Positions 8,590-20,134 of a stretch of 64,000 bases of DNA are shown here, piece by piece (the first letter of the stretch is position 1; the number at the start of each line of letters is the position of its first letter). Under the pieces are notes generated by a model, which was not told where the DNA came from, made no database searches, and saw nothing but the letters and a program-made list of their open reading frames with translations. The position numbers and the translations under genes are program-made. This DNA comes from Actinoallomurus spadix (GTDB lineage: Bacteria; Actinomycetota; Actinomycetes; Streptosporangiales; Streptosporangiaceae): the NCBI RefSeq assembly GCF_024055725.1, contig NZ_JAMXMX010000002.1, positions 124,001 to 188,000 on the forward strand, written 5' to 3'.

Positions 8590-9399
8590 ATGTCTGATGA
8601 ACTGTCCCCGTCGACCGAGCGTTCCGAGATCGACACCTCGGTCCCGCACTCGGCCAGGATCTTCGGGTACTGGCTGGGCGGCAAGGACAACTACCCGGTG
8701 GACCGGGAGGCCGGGGATCGCGTCAAGGAGCTGTTCCCCCAGATCGTCGACCTCGCGCGGATCGGCCGCCACTTCCTCGGCCGCGCCGTCCGGTACCTCG
8801 CCGAGGAGGCCGGCGTCCGGCAGTTCCTCGACATCGGCACCGGCCTGCCGACCGTCGACAACACCCACGAGGTCGCGCAGCGGGTCGCGCCCGAGACCCG
8901 CGTCGTCTACGTCGACAACGACCCGCTCGTCCTCGCACACGCCGAGGCGCTGCTCACCGGACTGCCCGACGGGGCGACCGAGTACGTCCACGCCGACGTG
9001 CGCGAACCGGAGAAGATCCTCGCGGAGGCGGCCCGGACCCTGGACTTCGACCGGCCCGTCGCGGTGATCCTCATGGGAATCCTGGCCCACGTGGCGGACT
9101 ACGACGAGGCGCGGTCGATCGTACGGCGGCTGCTCGCCCCGCTGCCGTCAGGGAGTTACCTGGCGGTCCGGGACGGTACGGACACCGACCCGGCCTACCG
9201 GGAGGCCCTCCGCCGGTACAACGCGACCGGCGCGGTCCCGTACCACCTGCGCAGCCCGGAGCAGATCGCCGGTTTCCTCGACGGCCTCGAACCCGTCGAA
9301 CCCGGCGTCGTGTCGTGCCCGCACTGGCGGCCCGAGGTCTCGCCGCTCACCCCCGCCGGGGAGGTCCCCCTGTACGGCGGCATCGGCCGCAAACCCTGA
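8590..9399 (+). CDS. DUF574-family SAM-dependent methyltransferase
   Basis: A 269-residue protein of the actinobacterial DUF574/Methyltransf_19 group. It opens with the family hallmark PHSARIFGYWLGGKDNYPVD (about 17-36). The SAM-binding motif FLDIGTGLPT follows near residue 78, then the acidic loop VVYVDNDPLVLAHA. The ATG at 8590 has GGAGG 7 nt upstream, so earlier in-frame starts were rejected. Members of this family are numerous in actinomycete genomes and often lie near DUF5753 regulators, as here, but their substrates are unknown. It faces a paralogue only 47 nt away (9447-10352). Confidence 0.87.
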   Translation: MSDELSPSTERSEIDTSVPHSARIFGYWLGGKDNYPVDREAGDRVKELFPQIVDLARIGRHFLGRAVRYLAEEAGVRQFLDIGTGLPTVDNTHEVAQRVAPETRVVYVDNDPLVLAHAEALLTGLPDGATEYVHADVREPEKILAEAARTLDFDRPVAVILMGILAHVADYDEARSIVRRLLAPLPSGSYLAVRDGTDTDPAYREALRRYNATGAVPYHLRSPEQIAGFLDGLEPVEPGVVSCPHWRPEVSPLTPAGEVPLYGGIGRKP

Positions 9400-9446
9400 C
9401 GAGCCCGGCGCCGTCCGTCAAGACTCTCGGCCGCCTGGCCGGAGGG

Positions 9447-10352
9447 TCAGGGTTTGCGGGCCATGCCGCCCAGGGTCTCGACCCTGGGCGGGAGGCCGAA
9501 GGGGCTGTGCTCCGGGCGCCACTGGGAGACCGGCACCACGCCCGGCTCCAGGAGCTCCAGGCCGTCGAAGAAACGGGTGATCTCCTCCGGAGAGCGCAGG
9601 TGGTACGGCACGGCGCCGCCGCGGTTGTACCGCTGGTGCGCCTCCCGGCGGCCGGGATCGGTGTCGGTGCCGTCGCTCAGCACCAGGTGGCTGCCGGACG
9701 GCAGGGCGTCCAGCAGCCGGCGCACGATCGCGTGCGGGTCGTCCCGGTCGTCGATGTGGCCCATGACGCCCATCAGCATCAGCCCGACCGGGCGGCCGAA
9801 GTCGAGGGTGGCGGCGGCCGCCTCGAGGATGCGGCCGGGGTCGCGTACGTCCGCGTCGATGTAGTCGGTGGCCCCTTCGGGGGTGCTGGTGAGGAGGGCG
9901 CGGGCGTGCGCCAGCACGAGCGGGTCGTTGTCGACGTAGACGATCCGCGCCTCGGGGGCGGCGCGCTGGGCGATCTCATGGGTGTTGTCCACGGTCGGCA
10001 GGCCCGTGCCGATGTCGAGGAACTGCCGGATCCCGGCCTCCTCCACCAGATGGTGCACCGCACGGGCGAGGAAGTGCCGGACGGCGCGGGCGGCGTCGAC
10101 GATCCCCGGGAAGATCTCGGTGAACTCGTCACCGGCCTTGCGGTCGACGGGGTAGTTGTCCTTTCCGCCGAGCCAGTAGTTCCAGATGCGCGCCGAGTGC
10201 GGCACGGTCGTGTCGATCTCCGGCGGTGCCGTCGCGTCGGTCTCGGCGGTCTCGGCGGCCTCGGTGGTTTCGGTGTTATCGGCGGGCGAAGCGGGGGTTC
10301 GGTGGTCGGTTCCGAAGTGCTGCCGATCGAATGCGTGCGCGTCGTCGGTCAC
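9447..10352 (-). CDS. DUF574-family SAM-dependent methyltransferase, paralogue
   Basis: A 301-residue paralogue of the gene at 8590-9399 in the opposite orientation. It shares PHSARIWNYWLGGKDNYPVD, FLDIGTGLPTVDNTHE and YVDNDPLVLAHA. It adds an N-terminal Thr/Glu/Ala-rich stretch (TETTEAAETAETDATAP, about 27-43) that its partner lacks. The start is set at GTG 10352, preceded by GAAGGG, rather than the upstream ATG at 10418. It is divergent from the DUF5753 regulator at 10487, so the two probably share a control region. The substrate is unknown. Confidence 0.86.
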   Translation of the reverse strand: MTDDAHAFDRQHFGTDHRTPASPADNTETTEAAETAETDATAPPEIDTTVPHSARIWNYWLGGKDNYPVDRKAGDEFTEIFPGIVDAARAVRHFLARAVHHLVEEAGIRQFLDIGTGLPTVDNTHEIAQRAAPEARIVYVDNDPLVLAHARALLTSTPEGATDYIDADVRDPGRILEAAAATLDFGRPVGLMLMGVMGHIDDRDDPHAIVRRLLDALPSGSHLVLSDGTDTDPGRREAHQRYNRGGAVPYHLRSPEEITRFFDGLELLEPGVVPVSQWRPEHSPFGLPPRVETLGGMARKP

Positions 10353-10486
10353 AGGGAGGACCCTTCGTCGATGCCGCTGGGGGATGCCGTGGGGCAAACC
10401 ATCCAATCCGGTTCGCACCGCCGAGGCTATCGTGAGAGGCTTCGAAATCGATCAGTGTCGACGACTGTGGAGCGGAGAGAGACGGC

Positions 10487-13608
<3,122 letters not shown>

Positions 13609-13632
13609 TCGGCGACGGCCGGTGTCGGTATC

Positions 13633-14919
13633 GTGGCGCGAACGATGACTGTCACATTCGGCCCCACCACGGTGCTCGGCGACCGGTATCGCCTGGCCGA
13701 GCGCATCGCCGTCGGCGGCCAGGGTGAGGTCTGGCGGGCGGAGGACACCGCCCTCGGCCGCCCGGTCGCGCTCAAGCTCCTGCGCGGCGAGTACGCCGAC
13801 AGCGCGGAGTTCCGCCAGCGGTTCCGTCTCGAGGCGCGCAACGCCGCCGCGCTGTCGCATCCGGGCATCGCGCAGGTCTTCGACTACAGTGAGGGCCGCG
13901 GCGACGAGCCGCCGTACCTCGTCATGGAGTACGTCGAGGGGGAGTCCCTCGCGGCGACGATCGCCCGGGACGCGCCGATGCCGCCGGACCGCGTGCTCGA
14001 GGTCGTCGCGTCGGCGGCGGCCGCTCTGGCGGTGGCGCACGGCGCGGGTCTCGTGCACCGCGACGTCAAGCCCGGGAACCTCCTCGTGGGCCGCGACGGC
14101 ACCATAAAGATCACCGACTTCGGGATCGCCCGCGCGGTGGACGCCATCCCGCTCACGCGGACCGGCATGCTGATGGGCACCCCGCTCTACCTCGCGCCGG
14201 AGCAGGCGACGGGCAAACAGGCGACCGCCGCCGCCGACCTGTACGCCCTGGGCGTCATCGCGTTCGAGATGCTCACCGGGCGGCCCCCGTACGAGGGACC
14301 CGCGACCGCCGTGCTCGTCGCGCACCGCGACACCCCGCTGCCCGAGCTTCCGGCGTCCGTGCCGTCCGGTCTCCGTGACCTGATCCGCGCGCTGACCGCC
14401 AAGGACCCGGCGGCGCGGCCCGCGGGCGCGGCGCTCGTCGCCGATCGGGCCGCCTGGCTGCGCGCCGATCCGAGTGTGACGGTCGCCGCCGGCACCCGGG
14501 TCGACGGGGTCACGATGCCGCCGGCGTACCCGGTCGGCGCCGCGACGCCGGGCCGCACGCCGGTCGGCGTACCGCCGGGCCACCCGCCGAACGGCGCGAC
14601 CCAGGTGCTCGCCGTGCCGCCGGTCGCCGACGAGCCGGCCGGGCGTCGCCGGGCGCTTCCGCTGGCGGCCGGCGGGCTGGCGATCGCCCTGCTGGCGGGG
14701 GGCGTGGGCTGGTTCGCCCGCCCGTCCTCCCCGCACCGTCCCGCCGCCACGCCGTCGTCCTCGGCACCCGCCTCCTCCCGCCCGGTCTCCCGGCCGTCGC
14801 CGACCGTGCACCGGACGCCCGTCCACCGGCAGAAGGTACGGACCCCGCCGAAGCGGACCAAACCGCGCCCGCAACCGCCGAAGCGCAAGAAGAAGCCCGG
14901 GCACGGCAAGCACCATTGA
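13633..14919 (+). CDS. Membrane-anchored Ser/Thr protein kinase (PknB-like)
   Basis: A protein of about 428 residues. The kinase domain spans about 15-275, with the glycine loop IAVGGQGEVW, the lysine in ALKLL, the catalytic loop HRDVKPGN (Asp144), DFG and APEQ. A Pro/Gly linker leads to a single transmembrane segment (about 338-355, AAGGLAIALLAGGVGWFA). A strongly basic Pro/Lys/Arg tail follows that would lie outside the membrane. No PASTA or other sensor domain is present. Either GTG 13633 or ATG 13645 could be the start, and no strong ribosome site separates them. It begins 24 nt after pabAB, possibly in the same transcript. Confidence 0.9.
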   Translation: MARTMTVTFGPTTVLGDRYRLAERIAVGGQGEVWRAEDTALGRPVALKLLRGEYADSAEFRQRFRLEARNAAALSHPGIAQVFDYSEGRGDEPPYLVMEYVEGESLAATIARDAPMPPDRVLEVVASAAAALAVAHGAGLVHRDVKPGNLLVGRDGTIKITDFGIARAVDAIPLTRTGMLMGTPLYLAPEQATGKQATAAADLYALGVIAFEMLTGRPPYEGPATAVLVAHRDTPLPELPASVPSGLRDLIRALTAKDPAARPAGAALVADRAAWLRADPSVTVAAGTRVDGVTMPPAYPVGAATPGRTPVGVPPGHPPNGATQVLAVPPVADEPAGRRRALPLAAGGLAIALLAGGVGWFARPSSPHRPAATPSSSAPASSRPVSRPSPTVHRTPVHRQKVRTPPKRTKPRPQPPKRKKKPGHGKHH

Positions 14920-14940
14920 CGGGGGGCCGGAGCCGGCGGC

Positions 14941-15771
14941 TCAGCGCTGCGGGGCCGGCCCGCCCTCCGGACCGCGGCCGTGGTCCTCGGCGGACCCGGC
15001 GGCGGTCTGCGCGGCGATGCCCGTCACGGTGGCCGTAGTGCCCGGTGCGCCCGGTCCTCCCGTGCCGTCCGGCGCGACCGCGCCGTCCGGGGTGCCCGGG
15101 GTGGTCGCCTCGGCACCGGGGACGGCCGTCTCGGCGTCGGGGGCGATCGGCGGGCCGACGGCGGCCGACAGGACCTGCGCGTTCGGGAGGTGGTAGTCGC
15201 CGTCCTCGGACCGGAGCAGGACGTACGTCAGGCCGATCTCCAGCACCGTGCCCTGGAACTCCCCGCCCAGCGGCCCGGACGACAGCCGTACCTCGTCGCC
15301 GACGGTGAACGGCCGGGACATCAGCAGGATGATGCCCGCGAAGAGGTTGGCGAGGGTCTGCTGGGCCGCGATGCCGACGAGCACCCCGGTCAGCGCGCCG
15401 CCGAGTACGAGCTGTCCGACGGGCAGGCCGAGCAGCTGCAGCGTGAGCACGAGGGTCGTGAGCCCGCCGATCAGCACGAGGACGAGCCGCACCATCGTGG
15501 CGTGGCTGTTGCCGAAGCGGGGCAGCAGGAGGTCCCGCGCCCGGCCGGACAGGCCCAGCGTCGCGGCGAACGCCAGCAGGCAGAACGCCACCGCGCTCCC
15601 GACCGCGGCCAGTTGCCAGGGCAGCCGCTGACCGGGCAGCCGGGCCTGCTGGCGGGCGAGGATCGACCCCGCCATCGCGAGGACGGCCAGGACCGCCGCG
15701 ATGATCGAGCGCCATGGCCGGGCCCTCCGGCGCACCCTGGCGACCTGGTCGGCCAGGTGGATCTGGTTCAC
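14941..15771 (-). CDS. MscS-family mechanosensitive channel
   Basis: A 276-residue membrane protein. Helices lie at about 24-40, 55-75, 95-115 and 120-145. The pore-lining helix has the small-residue pattern LVLGGALTGVLVGIAAQQTLANLFAG. The family signature LLMSRPFTVGDEV begins the cytoplasmic beta domain at about 155. That domain is short (RSEDGDYHLPNAQVL) and ends in an Ala/Pro/Gly/Thr-rich tail rather than the full MscS C-terminal portal, so this is a reduced form. Such channels release solutes under hypo-osmotic shock. It is convergent with the kinase gene and divergent from the P450. Confidence 0.88.
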   Translation of the reverse strand: MNQIHLADQVARVRRRARPWRSIIAAVLAVLAMAGSILARQQARLPGQRLPWQLAAVGSAVAFCLLAFAATLGLSGRARDLLLPRFGNSHATMVRLVLVLIGGLTTLVLTLQLLGLPVGQLVLGGALTGVLVGIAAQQTLANLFAGIILLMSRPFTVGDEVRLSSGPLGGEFQGTVLEIGLTYVLLRSEDGDYHLPNAQVLSAAVGPPIAPDAETAVPGAEATTPGTPDGAVAPDGTGGPGAPGTTATVTGIAAQTAAGSAEDHGRGPEGGPAPQR

Positions 15772-15913
15772 GCACGACCACCTTCACGAGCAACCGGAAC
15801 CTGGAATCGCGCGCATCCTAACGGGCATGGCGCGATCCGGCCGATAACGCGCCAACCGCGGTCGTACGGGTTAGCGTCCAAGAAGGTGGCACGCGAACCG
15901 CGATGGGGGTCTC

Positions 15914-17176
15914 ATGGGCGCGCGAACCCGGGCCGACGAGCACGACGTCGACCTCGCCGGGCTGGAGTTCTGGGCGCGCCCCGCCGAGGAGCGGCTGGCC
16001 GCCTTCGCGCGGCTGCGCTCCCGCGACCGGCCCGTGTTCTTCAAGGAGCGGCGGGTGCCGTTCGTCCGGGACGGGCGGGGTTTCTACGCGCTCGTGCGCC
16101 ACGCCGACGTCGTGCACGCTGGCCGGAACGCCAAGGTCTTCAGCAGCGAACCCGCGGCCACCTCGCCCGAGCCGCCTCCGTGGATCGTCCTGCTGTTCGG
16201 ACGGCCGATGGTCAACATGGACGATCCCCGCCACGCCCGGCTGCGGCGGATCGTCTCCCGCGCGTTCACCCCGCGCCGCCTGGCCCGCATCGACGAGCAC
16301 ATCACCGCGACGGCCCGGACGATCGTCGACGACCTCCTGGAACGCCGGTCGGGCGACTTCGTCGCCGACGTCGCCGCCCGGCTGCCCATCGCGGTGATCT
16401 GCGCGATGATGGGCATCCCGGAGCGGGACCACGCGAAGGTCGCCGCCTGCGTGGACGCGATGACGGAGTACTCCGGGGTCCGCGGCGACGTCGTACGCCT
16501 CCGCGCGCTCCGCCTCCTGGTGGGCAACCTCCGGGCCATCGTCGTGCTGCACCGCCTGGTCGCGCGCCTCGGCCGCGAGCGCCGCCGCCGGCCGGCCGAC
16601 GACCTGGTGTCGGCGCTGGTCAACGCGGACATCGACGGCGAGCGGCTCTCGGTGCGCGAGCTGGGCGCGTTCTTCGACCTGCTGCTCGTCGCCGGGAACG
16701 AGACGACGCGGAACGCGCTCGCGCACGGCCTGCGGCTGTTCACCGACCATCCGGACCAGCGGGCGCTGCTGCTGGCCGACTTCGACGGCCGGATCGGCGG
16801 GGCGGTCGAGGAGATCGTGCGGTACTCCTCCCCGATCATGCAGTTCCGGCGGACCCTGACCTGCGACTACGAGCTGAACGGGCAGTCCTTCCGCAAGGGC
16901 GACAAGGTCGTGCTCTTCTACGGATCCGCCAACCGGGACGAGACGGTGTTCGCCGATCCGGACGTCTTCGACATCACCCGGAGCCCGAACCCGCATGTCG
17001 GGTTCGGCGGCCCGGGGCCGCACCTGTGCCTCGGGGCCAACCTGGCCCGGCGGGAACTGGCCGCGATGTACCGGGAGCTGTTCACCCGGGCGCCGGGGAT
17101 CCGGGCGACCGGTGCGCCGGAGTTACTGCTGTCCGGCTTCGACAATGGCATCAAGCGTCTGCCGTACGAGATCTGA
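15914..17176 (+). CDS. Cytochrome P450 (bacterial class I type)
   Basis: A 420-residue haem monooxygenase. It shows the I-helix oxygen-binding motif (LVAGNETTRN), the K-helix EEIVR and the haem loop FGGPGPHLCLG with the thiolate ligand at Cys372. It is soluble, with no membrane anchor, and would need a ferredoxin and reductase encoded elsewhere. It lies 12 nt upstream of a membrane-anchored glycosidase, so the two are probably co-transcribed, which is an uncommon pair. The substrate cannot be read from the sequence. Confidence 0.93.
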   Translation: MGARTRADEHDVDLAGLEFWARPAEERLAAFARLRSRDRPVFFKERRVPFVRDGRGFYALVRHADVVHAGRNAKVFSSEPAATSPEPPPWIVLLFGRPMVNMDDPRHARLRRIVSRAFTPRRLARIDEHITATARTIVDDLLERRSGDFVADVAARLPIAVICAMMGIPERDHAKVAACVDAMTEYSGVRGDVVRLRALRLLVGNLRAIVVLHRLVARLGRERRRRPADDLVSALVNADIDGERLSVRELGAFFDLLLVAGNETTRNALAHGLRLFTDHPDQRALLLADFDGRIGGAVEEIVRYSSPIMQFRRTLTCDYELNGQSFRKGDKVVLFYGSANRDETVFADPDVFDITRSPNPHVGFGGPGPHLCLGANLARRELAAMYRELFTRAPGIRATGAPELLLSGFDNGIKRLPYEI

Positions 17177-17188
17177 GGCGATCCGGTC

Positions 17189-18508
17189 GTGGCCATCCGC
17201 AAGCGCCTGCCGATGCTGATCATCTGTGCCACCCTGCTGGTGGCGCTGGTCGCGACGCTCGGATTCGCGATCCAGCGCGCCTCGGAGGGCCGGGAGGCGC
17301 CGCGGACGATCGGCGTCGTGGGGGCGCGCGGCGTCGGCGACTGGCCGGTGTGGGGTTTCACCCACACGGACTACAGCGCCGACGTGGGCCCGGCCGGCGG
17401 CACCGCCGCGACCGCCATCGCCCGCCGGGCCGTGCTGCAGAACCAGCACATCATGGGCTGGGGCGCCGGCAATCCGGAGCCCGCTCCCGGGACCTTCGAC
17501 TTCCGTTCGCTCGACCGGCGGATGGCGTACATCCGCCGGACCCACGGCGTCCCCGTCATCACCCTGTGCTGCGCGCCGGACTGGATGAAGGGCGGCCGGG
17601 CGGGCCGGACGGACTGGAGCCGGCTGGAGGTGGCCCCGGCGCGGGACCACTACCGGGACTTCGCCGCGCTGGCCGCCACGGTCGCCCGCCGCTATCCGGA
17701 CGTTCGCCACTTCGCGGTGTGGAACGAGCTCAAGGGCTTCTTCGACCAGACGGCCGACCGGTGGCGGTATGAGGACTTCACCGACCTTTACAACACGGTC
17801 TACGACGCGGTGAAGGCGGTGAATCCGCGAATCCAGGTCGGCGGGCCGTACATCCCCATGTACAGCTTCGTGGGAGGCGGCCATCGGTCGGCGCTCCGGG
17901 GGCCGTGGGGGAGCGTAGACCAGCGGGTGATCGACGCCATCGACTACTGGCTGGCGCACAAGCACGGCGCCGACTTCATCGCCGTGGACGGTCCGACGGC
18001 CAGCGACGACCGGGACGTCTACCCGGACGAGGTGACCGCCCTGGGCAAGCTGGGCGCGATCGATGCCTGGCTGCGGTCGAAGACGGACCTGCCGATCTGG
18101 TGGGACGAGTACTACGTCGAGCCGCAGAGCCTTCCGTGGACCGAGGACAAGCGCGTCGCCGTCAACGCGGCGGCGCTCATCGAACTGGCCAGGACCGGCG
18201 TCTCCACGGTCCTCTATTGGAACAACGAGGCCCAGGACGCGCGCTGTCAGGGCTGTCTGTGGATCAGCACGCTCGTGGCGAACGGCGGCGCGCCGGGGGG
18301 CATGCTCACCCTCGTGCAGGACTTCGCCCGATGGTTCCCCGCCGGCACGCCGCTGATCGGCCTGTCGTCGGCCGACCGCCGGGTGCGGGTGCTCGCCCAG
18401 CCGCACCGGGTGGTCGCCGTCAACGTGAGCGATCGCCGGGTCCGCACCCGGATCGACGGACGGAGGCTCACCTTCGCTCCGTACGAGATCCGCTGGCTGG
18501 ATCGTTAG
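17189..18508 (+). CDS. Membrane-anchored TIM-barrel glycoside hydrolase (GH39-like)
   Basis: A 439-residue protein starting at GTG, with an N-terminal signal anchor (about 8-27) and no clear cleavage site. The rest resembles clan GH-A barrels. The acid/base candidate is Glu180 in VWNELKGFF, after the beta-4 strand. The nucleophile candidate is Glu307 in WWDEYYVEP. A third motif is WNNEAQDARCQGC. The small beta-rich end (RVRVLAQPHRVVAVNVSD) resembles the accessory domain of GH39 beta-xylosidases. It probably trims a surface or environmental glycan. GH39 placement is by motif only, and related GH-A families are alternatives. Confidence 0.75.
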   Translation: MAIRKRLPMLIICATLLVALVATLGFAIQRASEGREAPRTIGVVGARGVGDWPVWGFTHTDYSADVGPAGGTAATAIARRAVLQNQHIMGWGAGNPEPAPGTFDFRSLDRRMAYIRRTHGVPVITLCCAPDWMKGGRAGRTDWSRLEVAPARDHYRDFAALAATVARRYPDVRHFAVWNELKGFFDQTADRWRYEDFTDLYNTVYDAVKAVNPRIQVGGPYIPMYSFVGGGHRSALRGPWGSVDQRVIDAIDYWLAHKHGADFIAVDGPTASDDRDVYPDEVTALGKLGAIDAWLRSKTDLPIWWDEYYVEPQSLPWTEDKRVAVNAAALIELARTGVSTVLYWNNEAQDARCQGCLWISTLVANGGAPGGMLTLVQDFARWFPAGTPLIGLSSADRRVRVLAQPHRVVAVNVSDRRVRTRIDGRRLTFAPYEIRWLDR

Positions 18509-18539
18509 CGGCCCGGCGATCGTCGTTCAGGCACTCGGC

Positions 18540-18944
18540 TCAGCGCCGGAAGTGCCGGAAATGCCGGTAGTGGTACGGCCGGTAGTGGCGGTAGTGCCGG
18601 TAGTGGCGGTAGTGGCGGTAGTGGTACGGCCGGTAGTGCCGGTAATGGCGGTAGTGCCGATATCTCCCCGGCCGGTAATGGCGGTAATGGTGGTAACGGC
18701 GGTAGTGACGGTAATGCCGGCGGCGGTGATGGTCGCCCTGCACCAGGGTGACCGGCTCGCTCGTGCCTTCGGTGACGCCGGTGGGCGCCGGTGCCTCAGG
18801 GAGCGTGCGGTCCGGTGCGGTCGCCACGCGGGCAGGGGCGCCCCGGCCGAGGCCGGTCTGCGCGCCCGCGGGAGTTCCCGCGAACACCACGGCCGCGGTG
18901 GCGGCGCCGAGCAGGCCGATGACGGCGCTCTTCTTGATCAGCAC
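18540..18944 (-). CDS. Secreted His-Tyr-Arg repeat protein
   Basis: A 134-residue protein from GTG 18944, with AAGGAG 6 nt upstream. Residues 1-28 are a signal peptide ending GTPAGA. A spacer of about 40 residues follows. The last 65 residues are almost only His, Tyr and Arg, with about 13 HYR and two HFR triplets broken by PY or PGRY. The corresponding DNA is a 9-bp CGGTAGTGG-type repeat. The signal peptide resembles those of the four genes to its right, so it belongs to the same cluster. No known family is recognised. His clusters could bind metal, and alternating aromatic and basic residues could aid adhesion or phase separation; both are guesses. Confidence 0.75.
   Translation of the reverse strand: MLIKKSAVIGLLGAATAAVVFAGTPAGAQTGLGRGAPARVATAPDRTLPEAPAPTGVTEGTSEPVTLVQGDHHRRRHYRHYRRYHHYRHYRPGRYRHYRHYRHYRPYHYRHYRHYRHYRHYRPYHYRHFRHFRR
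18543..18720. repeat. 9-bp tandem repeat encoding HYR triplets
   Basis: Plus-strand units of the form CGGTAGTGG, CGGTAGTGC or CGGTAATGG recur about 18 times, interrupted by CGGTAGTGGTACGG variants that encode PYHYR. The codons differ at third positions, so selection on the protein is more likely than recent slippage alone. Confidence 0.85.
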
Positions 18945-19003
18945 ATCGAACTCCTTCTTCCGGATTTCGGATCGGCGTTACGGCGGGATGCCGGGCCTTC
19001 CGG

Positions 19004-19474
19004 TCAGTCGACGAACGCCGTGGCGTCGCCGGCGCGCGCGAACGTGCCGCGCCTGCCCACGATGGCCGTGACGCCGTCGTCGAAGCCGTCCCGGTCGAGG
19101 AACCGGCCGCGGCCGAGGAAGCCGTCACCGAGGAAGCCGTTACCGAGGAAGCCGTCACGACCGAACCGGTTGCAGCAGCCGCCGCCGCCCCAGAAGCGGT
19201 TGGGGCCGAATCCGGCGTTCCTGTTCCTGGCCACCGCGACGTTGTTGTTGCGGTTGATCACGCGGACCGGGACGATGACGCGGGTCACGTTGATGTTCCG
19301 GTTGCGGTTGTGGTTGCGTGAGATCACGCGGTGACTCGCGACGTAGCGGTGGCCCCAGCGGTGGTGGCCGTGCCAGGTGGGAGCCTGGGCCGACGCGGGC
19401 GAACCGGTGAGCAGGATGCCGGCTGTAGCGGCGGCGATGACCAGACCGCCGGCAGCGCTTGTCGTCTTCAGCAC
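19004..19474 (-). CDS. Small secreted Asn/Arg-rich protein (NRNNN family)
   Basis: A 156-residue protein. The start is GTG 19474 rather than ATG 19480, because AAGGAG sits 6 nt before the GTG, the same spacing as in the neighbouring paralogues. The signal peptide ends SPASA (about 28-29). The mature part has His/Trp-rich and Asn/Arg-rich segments (NHNRNRNINV, VINRNNNVAVARNRN). It then has a Gly/Phe-rich half with repeated GFLG-type units and a CC pair. It is a paralogue of 19715-20092, 20135-20668 and 20825-21214 by signal peptide and the NRNNN core. No known function. Confidence 0.75.
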   Translation of the reverse strand: MLKTTSAAGGLVIAAATAGILLTGSPASAQAPTWHGHHRWGHRYVASHRVISRNHNRNRNINVTRVIVPVRVINRNNNVAVARNRNAGFGPNRFWGGGGCCNRFGRDGFLGNGFLGDGFLGRGRFLDRDGFDDGVTAIVGRRGTFARAGDATAFVD

Positions 19475-19610
19475 GTTCATCTCCTTGTTGCCGGAAATGG
19501 CCCGATGGCCATGAGTGCCCGTTTTGGGCGCCATAGCCGTACTTTCCCGGCCACCCTCGTGCAGCGGCAATCTTGGAGTAACTTGCCGACAAAAGCGGCG
19601 AAGACGACAC

Positions 19611-19651
19611 CAGCCCCGGGGCGGGATTTCGTACTCCCCGCCCCGGGGCTG
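19611..19651 (-). terminator. Intrinsic terminator-like hairpin after the 19715-20092 gene
   Basis: Perfect 15-bp arms at 19611-19625 and 19637-19651 (CAGCCCCGGGGCGGG and its complement) with an 11-nt loop. In minus-strand direction it lies 64 nt after the stop of the upstream gene, and a short U-rich stretch follows further on. Confidence 0.7.
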
Positions 19652-19714
19652 AATGTTCCGTCGGCGACTCTTTACCGGCTAATCTCACGTCGTCTCAGGA
19701 AAATGGCCGGCGAA

Positions 19715-20092
19715 TCAGCGGTTCCGCTCCTGCGGCTCGGTGAGGTCCTGCCGCTGCCGCTCGTTCTGCCGCTGCCGCTCGAACTGGTTCTGCCGCTCGC
19801 TCTGCGCCTGGTCGTTCCGCGCGATGGCGACGTTGTTGTTCCGGTTCCGGATGCGGAGCCGGATGTAGTTGAACGTGCTGTGGTTGTTCGCGGTGAAGGC
19901 GTTCCAGCGGCCGCCGAGGGCGGCGAAGCCGGCACCGCCCCAGTTACCGCCACCCCAGCCGTTGCCCCAGCCGCCGAAGCCGCCGCCGCCGCCGAACTGC
20001 GGCGTGGTGGCCGACGCGGGGGAGCTGGTGAGGATCGCGCCTGCGGCGCAGGCGATCACGAGGCCCCCCAGGGTGAAGGACTTCTTCGACAT
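19715..20092 (-). CDS. Small secreted Gly/Trp- and Gln/Arg-rich protein (NRNNN family)
   Basis: A 125-residue protein from ATG 20092 with AGGAG 6 nt upstream. The signal peptide ends SSPASA (about 27). A Gly/Trp segment follows (GGFGGWGNGWGGG), then the family core IRLRIRNRNNNVAIARNDQ (about 77-95). The tail is polar and rich in Gln, Arg and Glu (QRQNERQRQD) and is likely helical or disordered. The core is nearly identical to that in 20825-21214. The composition resembles prion-like or amyloid-forming surface proteins, but no chaplin, rodlin or curlin motif is present. It starts 42 nt after the gene at 20135-20668 and may be co-transcribed with it. Confidence 0.78.
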   Translation of the reverse strand: MSKKSFTLGGLVIACAAGAILTSSPASATTPQFGGGGGFGGWGNGWGGGNWGGAGFAALGGRWNAFTANNHSTFNYIRLRIRNRNNNVAIARNDQAQSERQNQFERQRQNERQRQDLTEPQERNR

Positions 20093-20134
20093 CTCAATCT
20101 CCTGTCAGTGCTCGATCGAACGATGTGTAGGCGG

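Noticed and set aside
18543-18720. CRISPR-like appearance of the HYR repeat DNA
   Set aside because: The units are 9 bp with no spacers, and they lie in a coding frame with a signal peptide.
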